DNA of 64,000 nt, taken from the NCBI RefSeq assembly GCF_027580225.2, contig NC_073355.2, forward strand, positions 24,021,501 to 24,085,500, read 5' to 3'. The stretch comes from Misgurnus anguillicaudatus (lineage: Eukaryota > Chordata > Actinopteri > Cypriniformes > Cobitidae). The translations under genes were made by a program, and so were the position numbers. The notes beneath the pieces are model-generated. The model was given only the letters and a program-made list of their open reading frames with translations. It searched no databases and was not told the DNA's origin. Position 1 is the first letter of the stretch. Each line of letters starts with the position of its first letter. Below are positions 54,963 through 64,000 of this stretch, piece by piece.

Positions 54963-56560
54963 AAATAATTAAAAAAAGAAAATGAAGACTCAGAGGTGAT
55001 TTATTTCTTTGTGATCATTGTGAATTTAGTTTTTTCTCTCTTGATTTATATTTGGTTGTTTGTTTTGGTCATCATTATGCAAGCTCATTGCTGAAATTAC
55101 ATTATTTGTGTTTTTGAAGATATTGACAACTATGCAGTCATAATTAATAAATCCACACGTGAAGGTTGTTTTGTAGAAGTGGAAATAGCTTTGTTTACTG
55201 TAAAATATATGCAAATTATTTCAGATCTTTCAGTTGTTCAGCGTAAGAACAGAAAATGTGTACAAATAAAATATTTCCTAGAAAAGCTGTAACAGAAATG
55301 TACTTTTTTAACTTCTATTCTATATTTTGGTGTTTTATCTCAAGGAAACAGGGTGACCATTAAAGCATAACATTCGTTTTGCACAGATGCACATCACACA
55401 AAGCATCTGCAAACTGTTGAGCCCTTCAGAAAACTGAGATATCTAATAAAAAATTATTTAAAAAAAATTAGTAAACAGGTGTCAGGGATGAAAAACGGAA
55501 TAAAAATAATATTTTCAAAAATGTCTTTGTCAGACAGTATGGTTCATTAAGGTTTCTTTAACATCCACAGAACCTTTCTGTAGCACACAAAGTTCATAAA
55601 AAGGTACAAAAAATTTGTTATTTTAAGAATTATAAACTCTTTACAATCTTTCTTATACAATAGCATCTGTGCAAAATTATATACCTTAAATATATGCACT
55701 GCACCAAAACTGCAGTTATTTCTGTACTGTATCTTGATGAATTTAATTTGACTATAACCTCCCAATGGAATTAACTGAGGTGTTTCCAGTAGTCAAAAGT
55801 AGATGTGAAAGTGCTCTGTCTCAGTATTCAGGCCCTTTTTCTTCCTCTTTCTTCTCACACCTGCAGAAGTGAAACTGATGGCAGTTCTTAAAAAGTTTGA
55901 AATGTTTTCTTTCTCTGAATTTATTCTTAGCTTACACTGATCAAATGCTAATCACTAACAAAATTTTAAATGTAAATGCTTTTTTTAAAAAAGGTTATAT
56001 TTATTTTTATCTATTATAAAGTAAATATTTTATTATTATTATCATACACTCATTTACAAGGGTTAATTTATGGAGGACTTTTGGTTTATGAAATCAGAAA
56101 TCAATGAATCAATTTAATCATTCCAACATTAAAATGGATATAAATCAAACACTTTTAAATTGACAAATTACTAGACATATTTATATGTTAAGGTTCTTAA
56201 ATGCATGCTTTAAATTTTGTTAAATACATTAAGTATTTAGTAGAAAAATAAATAGTCAATTTTTAAACTCGCTATTTAATTCATGATTTCAAACAAAATA
56301 TAGTACATAGAAAGTACATACATTGAAATGGTCATTTTAAATTGCATTTTATAAAAGCATTTGCCAATTGTTTCTCTCTCTATTTGTCAATTGCTTTCAT
56401 TTTTGTTTGCCAAATGCTTTTCTTTATCCAATTTTCAATCAGATTAGAAAATACCATTGGACGGTACTTACAGTACAAGGTAGCAACCAATAAACATTCA
56501 AGTCACTATATTAGATTAGATACACTCCCTTTCCAACACAACATTCAAGGCAAGTGAAAG
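54963..56560. repeat. 3' flank and tail of unit B
   Basis: Matches 18,814-19,165 and then 29,470-30,690 of unit A, so the unit A tail has been pulled apart by insertions. No coding region. The homology stops near 56,555, at CAAGGCAAGTG. Confidence 0.75.
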
Positions 56561-56639
56561 ACAGAATGTCGTTGGTCAGTATGAAAAATCTACCATCAAC
56601 GTAAACTTTATACTTTGTGAGCAAACAACATAAAGTGGC

Positions 56640-57316
56640 AAAAGAAACAAGCAAAACTGGTGGCAGAGTGTCATGCTCGCGCTGTTGTTTACATGTGTTA
56701 AGTGAGACTGAGATGGAGCTGAAGTTAAGTACAGAGAAATTATAACCGACACCCATAATTAAGAAATCAAAATGTGTTGCTCATGTCCTTTTGTGAATCT
56801 GAGCTCGCTTGCAAAGGCATCACAAACCATAGCCACCTGGACGCACTGGACGCTCGCTATATTTATTGTGATAACGCTACTGGTGGAGCTCTCCACCTTT
56901 TATGGTTTGGAGTATGGAGCGCGGGGGAAAGCTATCTACAGCTGAGAGTTTCTTATTTCCCTACAAACAACGTCTGCGGGTATTATACCGGAAATTTCAG
57001 CGGAATTGTGCAGATTGCATGGACGGAGTAAACATCGGAAAAGAGGGAGAAGAGGAGGCCTGCATCGAAGACTCAAAAACCTCAGGCTCAATAATCGCCG
57101 TAAGCTACCACCACTCCCCACTATCCTGTTGTCTAACGTGCAGTCATTAAAAAAATAAAACAGATGAGCTGGAAGCCTGGATCAAGTTTAAACCCGGCAT
57201 AAGAGACACTTGTCTTCTCGCCTTTTCGGAAACTTGGCTAAAGGAGTCAGATCGGGACGAGGACTTAATTATGAGCGGGTTCGGTAGCCCGATTCGCCTG
57301 GACCGAGACCCGATTA
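56640..57316 (+). pseudogene. LINE 5' part and start of endonuclease
   Basis: A LINE begins here. Reading frames show TDELEAWIKFKPG and LLAFSETWLKESDRDEDL, the start of an AP-endonuclease domain, with an upstream NVQSLKN-like region in another frame. Stops and frame changes break it. It continues at 61,672 after a 4.35-kb insertion. Confidence 0.75.
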
Positions 57317-60300
57317 CATTCACTGTAACAAATTTCTGTAGTTTTCACAGCATTATTACTGTAAAATGAGCAAATGCTTACTGTAGAACTTGCATACAGC
57401 ATGTTGCTGTAAATCTGCAAAGCATCATGGTCTTTTTTCAAAATATTTTTCCTGTGAATCACAATACAGCAATTTCTAAAGGATTTTTTTCTTCAGCCAA
57501 GGAAAGCTATGAGATTCCACACTTTCATCTGAATTTTTACTTCAGAAAGGTAAATTTGCTAATTTAATTCCAAAGTTTACTCTTGTAAAGTCTGTTTGTT
57601 CAACTTTAAGAGTGCACTGAGAGAGAATGAGCAGCACACTTCACCGTCTTGTGTGTGCATTTTGTAATTTTATTACCACAAATATATAATTCTGCATGAT
57701 TTCGATATATTTTCTAGTTTGGCAACATTTTATAACGTCATTAGTTTAGAGAAGGATAATAATTTAATAATAATAGTAATTGGCCATGTCTCAATGCTTA
57801 TTTTAGAACATTAACAATTATAAAGTTGACTGTTATTCTTAGTTAATAGTAAATTGTTTAATATGCTTATGACTTGCGAATCTAATGGTCAGTTAACTTA
57901 AATAAACCAGGGTTGATGACGTATGCGAGTGCGACCTCCGCAGGCTGAAACCAGTCTCTCGAGCTGAAAGAAAACGCAGCTGAGGAGATATGAGGTAAGA
58001 CTTATCCAGTCTTTAATTTAATTATAGCGTTAGCATTGTGAACCAAAATTAATTTAAACCTGTGTATTTTTGTATTTATTGGCGCGATATTTGTTTAAAT
58101 CTCACGTTTTTTTCTCTTGCTCGCTTACGTTGCTGCCTGAGGAAACGGAGGGGGCCGATTCGAAAGAAAGCATAACACACATTTTTCATAATTTCACGAT
58201 TTTTTACCGTTTCTTGGTCACAAAGTGTAGTTTTGGGACTAGTTCAGTCGAGAATGTATATGTGTTATATTTAAATCTGCAGTCGATTAGTAAAGATAGC
58301 GCCTGTTTGAACGTTTGCTTAGTGAGATTCGGTAGGTATGAGATCCAAAGCATGAGCGGACGTCAGTGTTCACTCGCCCCGCTGACCACCGCCCTCTCTG
58401 GGCTACATCTCTGACAGATTCCCTGGCTCTCATGTTGGCCTTGTTTGTTTTTGATGGTCAAAATGAGATCAAATCAGCAGTATTTGGTGTCATGATGAAA
58501 CTATTAATCGTTTTCTTATTCATATTTAGTGTCTTCTGTGTTTGTTATTGTTTTGACGCGAGGTGAAAGTTAATAAAACTATAATTTTATAATGTTACTA
58601 TGGTTTCCCATTTATTCTTAACGCGATACGAGCACTCGATTATTATTACACTTTGTTCTTGTCAGTACTATATAAAACGGTTATTTATCAGTGTCAGAGA
58701 GATGTTTTTGCATGCTGCTTTTAAATATATCAGTGGCGATATCTCATAACATGTTTTAATAGTCACGTCACGATAAAATAAATGATCAATGTCCACATTT
58801 AAAAGCTGCGGTGCTTACCTGCAGTTCCACAGTGTTTTCGCGTTCTGATAAGAGATATTGCTTCAGAAAAAATTAGTTTACATTCCTCTTTCCAAGTGTT
58901 AATCGTCCACACGATGTGACAAGACATAACTCCCATTAAAGGTGCAGTGTGTAATTTTTAGAAGGATCTCTTGACAGAAATGCAAAATAATATACTAAAC
59001 TATATGATCAGGGGTGTATAAAGACCTTTCATAATGAACCGTTATGTGTTTATTAACTTAGAACGAGACCTTTTTATCTACATACACTGAGGGTCCCGTT
59101 ACATGGAAGTCGCTGATCTTTGACGGAATAGTCGCTTCCGATGTGGATTCACAGACTGATTTACGAGCTATAGGCTTGTCGCGATAGTCTGTGAAACGGT
59201 GATAACTGGTGCTTCAGCCTCTCATTGTTTAGATCACTTGCCCACCGCGACATTGTCTTTCACCAGCGTTTTGATATTTTTCTTGTAATTAAATCATTTA
59301 GTTTCGTTAGAGAGAGCAAACACTTACAACTGAATGGTCTTACTCGTTTTTGTTATAATATTTATTGGGCCGGGCGTATGCAAGCGCTGCATTTAAACAG
59401 TTGCGTGATTCAAAAGTGAAAGTAAAATGCGCACGTCTGCATGAGCATTTATAGCCCCTTCCACACGGTGATATCGTTATCATCGGATTTGTCACGTGCT
59501 GATTAACAGGTGGGAAAATGCTGTCACCGCAGCAACCCTAACGAGCTAGTGAACTAATGAGACAGCGCATCTGTGTTTGTCCGTGTTTGCGTGCAGTTTT
59601 TCCATTCAGAGATGAGCCTGTTTAAAGGACCTCCATTCACTAGGTGGCGGAATGATACGAAAGGTGAAGCGGTTACTGTGCCGTTATCAGTAGAATATCG
59701 CATAGCTCTTAGCCAATCAGATTCGAGAACCAGAAAGAACTGTTGTATAAATTAATATATCAAACATGTTAAAGTGCACAGAAACCATGCAACAGGAAGA
59801 AGCTGTTTTTCTCTTGGTTGATGCAAGTTATTTTTGTACAGTATTGACACACTTTTACTCTTATGAATATTGTACTTGTGATTTCTAAAAGTTATTTTTT
59901 TGTTTGTTTATTTTGTGTTACAGGAAACTTCGACCTACAGTAAGCAGATGCTGAGGCCCAGATTTCCATGCTAAGCACTCCAAGGCTCATCATGCTCGGT
60001 ATGATCCCAGCACTCAACATAATAGATGTCAATTTAAGGGGTTACTTCATCTATAAAGCGTATTTGTATCAAGTCACTGTGTGTGAACAAAGTTTTATGT
60101 CAGATTGTGCGTATATTCCAAAATTCTCTAGTGGTTATTGATCTAATAGGAAAGAAAGAGGTAGTTATGTAGGGCTAGTGTTTTCAATTAATTTTGCTTA
60201 TGTAAAATAGTAAACCATATCAGATTGAATACTGTGCAATGTCAACTTTTATTTAATATTTTTTAGGAGAGTCCAATCTGAGGGCAAAAAATGGATGCTT

Positions 60301-61671
60301 TCCATCGAGTGCAGAGTTCTCCTCCAATTGAGTGACCGTTGTGATTTCGCTTCTGCTCTAGCCTTTTTGCGTCATACTATGTATGAGGCAGCCACTACAT
60401 TGGGATTTATCCAGAGGTAAGCACTTATTTGTTTTTTTTATATAGTTTTGACTAAGAATGGGAACAAATATTTGAGTACTCATTCTTTAACCAACTACCC
60501 GATTAGTAAAATACTTCTTAAAGTGTTTTTTTTTTTTTTTAAATGAACTGTTGTCCTATTGTTAAATATCAAACATTTAATTTAACTCACCATGCAAAAG
60601 GTAGAAAAGCAGCACAGCTAGTCTAATACAGTGGCAGCCGGTGACTTCTTTTTTCGAGGGCGTTTGTCACAACATGTATGTAGCCCATCATGTGTGTGGT
60701 TCGTCATTTCAAAATATGTGTTTGGTGCGTCGAGTGAAACAATACTTTTCCATTCACAAATTAACAAATATTTACCATAAATTTCACTATTGTATCACTA
60801 ACTGTAAACATGGTATTGTGGCAGAAATTTGGGATATTCATGTATAATTTTATAATAGTAATAATGTAGACAGTTATTAAATATTAAATATTAGATTTTA
60901 CTCCACAAACCACCAACAGAGCATATAAAAAAATTAAAATTGTTTATTTAAAAGTAAAACACTGCGAAGTAAACTTTTATGTATATGTCATCAACCCATC
61001 TGTCTTGTTTTTACATTAGTAGTCAATTTCTTTCATTACAGGGTAGAGTCCAGCCCATGAAGTCAACTAGTTCATGTCCAGATTTAAAAGAATAATATTT
61101 CTGAAAAAAAGGTCTTGGAGAAAAACAATATTCAGGTTTGAAATCCTTCTGTAAATGTAAATCATTTAACTTTTATGCATTTGTAATTTACCAGAAACTT
61201 TTTAATAAATATTGATTGTTTTGTGTGTTCAGAAAAAATGTGTTTTTGTATGTTCAGAAAAGTGTTGAAATTAAATGAAACATTCACAGAAAAATGTTAA
61301 CATATTTAAAAAAATGTATATGTTCAGAGAAGTTTTGAGATGTTCACAGAAAAAATGTAACACAAAAAAATGTATGCTATGCTATTTTTAATTTATGAAT
61401 TTTTGTAATTTAAAGTGATAAAATAAATGGCATTTTTGTGACAAACAGTGTCTTCATTTTACAGTACACAAAATAAATGCAGTAATCCCTATTACAATAG
61501 TAGTTATGAAATACAGTACTGTGATTATTACTTTTAAAGAGTTTACAGTAATTTTAATTTTACTGCAATTACATTTACAGTAAGAATACTGTGAAATGAA
61601 ATACAACAACTTACTAGCTAATTGCTGCCAGCAAGTTACTGTATTTTTCACAGGATTCTTTTTACAGTGTT
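57317..61671. mobile_element. 4.35-kb insertion splitting the LINE
   Basis: Begins near CACTGTAACAAATTTCTGTA and ends near TTCTTTTTACAGTG, so the outermost 8-9 bases are inverted. The right end has many ACTGTAA-type short palindromes. No transposase is recognised. Exact borders and the target duplication cannot be fixed. It contains a candidate spliced gene (separate entry). Confidence 0.65.
57940..61209 (+). pseudogene. Candidate four-exon gene inside the insertion
   Basis: Predicted exons: 1 ends at 57994 (GAG/GTAAGA); 2 at 59924-59998 (acceptor GTGTTACAG, donor GTATGA); 3 at 60267-60416 (acceptor TTTTTTAG, donor GTAAGC); 4 starts at 61042 (acceptor TTCATTACAG), with AATAAA at 61204-61209. 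Exon 3 is open throughout in one frame (KKWMLSIECRVLLQLSD ... TLGFIQR). Joined in phase to exon 4 it ends VESSP and stop (61058-61060). The longest methionine-started peptide is about 46 residues from 60295. No confident family match. Alternative: a non-coding relic. Confidence 0.4.
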
Positions 61672-62358
61672 GGTAAAAGGAAGGGAGGAGGAGTGTGCTT
61701 CTACGTAAATAAAAGGTACTGTAACACTGTGGTAGTGAGAGAAAGAATATGCACTTCGGATATTGAACTGCTATCTGTGTCCCTCAGGCCATTTTATTTA
61801 CCGCGAGAATTCCAACAGCTGTTCTATACGCTTGTGTATATCCACCCGCGTGCTAATGCTTCAATTGCAACGCAGGTGATCGCTGATGTCACTCATAGAC
61901 TGGATTCTATTTGCCCAGAGGCCCCCAAGTTTTTTATAGGAGATTTTAATCATTGTACTCTAAATAAGACCTTAAGATCATATGAACAGTATATAACTTG
62001 TTCCACAACGCAAAGGAACACTATTTTAGATCTATGTTATGGTTCAGTACATGGAGCCTATAGATCAATGGCTATGCCGCCACTTGGTGCTTCCTATCAT
62101 AACAGTATTTATTTGATGCCTGTGTATAAGCCCGCATTCAGACGTCTTGAGCGTGAGGAAACAATTATAAAACTCTGGACAGAAGACAGTATTTCCTCTC
62201 TACAGGGGTGTCTGGACTGTACTGACTGGTCTTGTTTTTATGATACGGGCAATGACATTAATGAACTAACAGAAACAACGTCTGCCTATGTCAAATACTG
62301 TGTTGATATGATTATTCCATCTAAAAAAGTGGTCATTTATCCTAACAATAAGCCTTGA
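61672..62358 (+). pseudogene. LINE AP-endonuclease, 3' part
   Basis: Resumes the frame with GKRKGGGVCFYVNKRYC and continues through VYIHPRANA, FIGDFNHC and LDLCYGSVHGAYRS. These are the endonuclease motifs of a jockey/Rex-type LINE. It ends at a stop at 62356-62358. Confidence 0.85.
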
Positions 62359-62370
62359 GTAACGAAAGAA

Positions 62371-64000
62371 TTGAAAAGTGTTATCAACAGGAAAAAAAAG
62401 ACATTTTACTCAGGAGACTTGGCAGAGAAAAAAGCTGTTTCAAGAGAAGTCAAAAACGAAATAAAGAAAGCAAAACGTCAGTATAAGAATAAAATTGAAA
62501 ATAAATATAACAGTGGGGATTTAAAGGCAGCCTGGCAAGGCATTAAAACGATGGCATCTATTAATCAGCCGGTATGTAGAACTAGGCAACTGATCAAATT
62601 TAATGATACAGACGATGGCGAGTTGCCAGATATTTTTAATACTTTTTTTGTAGGTTTGAGAGACCCTTCTCAGATAGTCTAGTCACACTAAGAAAAAAGC
62701 TAAAACCTCATAGAGGAATAAAAATACAACAGGAAGAAGTTAAAAAATTATTTAAAAGTACACAAATAGGTAAGGCTGCTGGACCTGATGCTATCTGTGG
62801 GCGTACACTTTACTACTGTGCTGAGCAGCTTAGTGAGGCTTATACAGCTATTTTCCAAAAATGTGCTGATAGTGGGGATATACCTAACTTATGGAAAACA
62901 TCAACAATAATACCTATCCCCAAAACAAAATCCCCTAAAGAACTCAATGAATTTAGACCAATTGCACTAACTTCCCTGGTCATGAAATGTTTTGAAAAGA
63001 TTCTGAAAGACAAAATCATCCCCCTAACTGTAGATAAATTAGAACCACTACAGTTCGCATATCAGATGGGTAAGGGTGTTGATGACGCAAAGCTTTTCAT
63101 CCTTGACCAGGTGTATAAACATCTTGAGAAACCTGCCTCAAATGTGAGAATTTTATTTGCTGATTTCAGTTCAGATTTTAATAAAATGCAGCCACACATT
63201 CTCATTGAAAGATTAATCTCATATTTTAATTTACCTGAACAGATTCTATTGCTCATTTTAAACTTTCTAACAAATAGATAGCAGCAGGTGTATGTAAATG
63301 GAAATATGTCATCAGTTATTGTATCAAACACAGGCTCTCCTCAGGGCTGTGTGCTCTCTCCCCTGCTTTTTATACTATATACTAATAACTGCAGGTCATC
63401 CTGGGAGAACTGCCACTTAGTAAAGTTTTCAGATGATACGGCACTCTTGTCCCTTTTACAGGGCAATCAATGTAATCAAAGTAGTGCCCTTGAAGAGTTT
63501 GTTAGATGGTGTGATGACAGCTTCCTTGATTTAAATGTGTCAAAGACTAAAGAACTGATTATAGATTTTAGGAAGTCCAGTGATAAACCAACACAGAGTA
63601 TAATACACAATGAAGGTGTTCAAGTCGTACAAACATACAAGTATTTGGGCACAGTGTTCGACTCAGATCTGAAATTCAAAGAGAACACGGACAGTATTAT
63701 TAAGCGAGCAAACCAAAGAATATACCTACTGAGGCAGTTGAATTCTTTTGGAGTATGTAAAGGAATTCTATGCACATTCTATCAGGTATTTATTGAGAGT
63801 TTATTACCTTTTTCTTTTGTTTGTTGGTTTAATGGTCTGGGTGTGAAGGAAAAAAAGAGTCTGAATGACATTGTTAAAGTATGTTCAAACATTACTGGTA
63901 CTCAATTATATGATCTCGGTTCTATATGGGCGAAGAGAGTGGTCCATAAAGCAGATAATATACTGTGTCAACCAGCTCATGTACTCAGGAATGGATTTGT
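62371..64000 (+). pseudogene. LINE reverse transcriptase, truncated by window end
   Basis: RT with LNEFRPIALTSLVMKCFEKI, FADFSSDFNKMQPH (motif A), SPQGCVLSPLLF (motif B), FSDDTALLS (motif C) and YKYLGTVFDS, in several frames because of shifts. A stop TAG (63279-63281) falls after NFLTNR. It belongs to the same LINE as 56,640-57,316 and continues beyond the window. Confidence 0.88.

Noticed and set aside
1..64000. CRISPR arrays, bacterial-type operons, riboswitches
   Set aside because: The window is vertebrate genomic DNA; no regular spacer-repeat structure was seen.

Overview
The window looks like genomic DNA from a bony fish, most likely a cyprinid relative of zebrafish or carp. The evidence is an AT-rich background full of fish-type transposons, plus the 5' part of an immunoglobulin heavy-chain (IGH) locus. 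That part holds a VH segment, D segments with 12-bp-spacer recombination signals, JH segments with 23-bp-type signals, and four-domain constant regions of the IgZ/IgT (zeta/tau) kind. Isotype is inferred from the layout (own D and J, four CH exons, secretory tail in CH4, separate TM exons), not from a database match. Everything is on the + strand unless stated.

The IGH locus appears as three copies of a D-J-Czeta unit. Unit 0 (about 0.8-6 kb) has four D segments and then only TM1 and TM2; its J segments and CH1-CH4 are gone, and TM1 is frameshifted and has lost its splice donor. Unit A (about 6-19 kb, tail at 29.5-30.7 kb) has D segments, two JH, CH1-CH4, a secretory tail and TM1-TM2, and looks intact. 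Unit B (about 43.2-56.6 kb) has two JH and an open constant region in which CH1 and CH2 are fused into one exon. It has no recognisable D segments, and its TM1-TM2 intron is swollen to 5.5 kb by transposons. A VH gene (3' part) opens the window.

Mobile DNA fills the gaps. Between units A and B lie: TTAA-flanked MITEs; a LINE fragment split by a 6.2-kb DIRS-type tyrosine-recombinase retrotransposon with three open ORFs (minus strand); an older Ty3/gypsy fragment (minus strand) broken by two DNA transposons with clear target duplications; and an 8.2-kb Ty3/gypsy element (35.0-43.2 kb) with gag, protease, partial RT, RNase H and integrase, damaged at several catalytic positions. Unit B's membrane intron holds a hAT-like element, a Penelope-like element in a head-to-head inverted arrangement, and a small MITE. 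The right end (56.6-64 kb) is a decayed LINE split by a 4.35-kb insertion that itself carries what looks like a small four-exon spliced gene.

Functional reading: V, D and J segments join by RAG recombination. A rearranged VDJ exon then splices to CH1 of unit A or B. The choice between the secreted tail and TM1-TM2 uses a cryptic donor inside CH4. Unit 0 cannot encode a heavy chain. Unit B could encode a variant chain if its J segments pair with D segments from upstream units.
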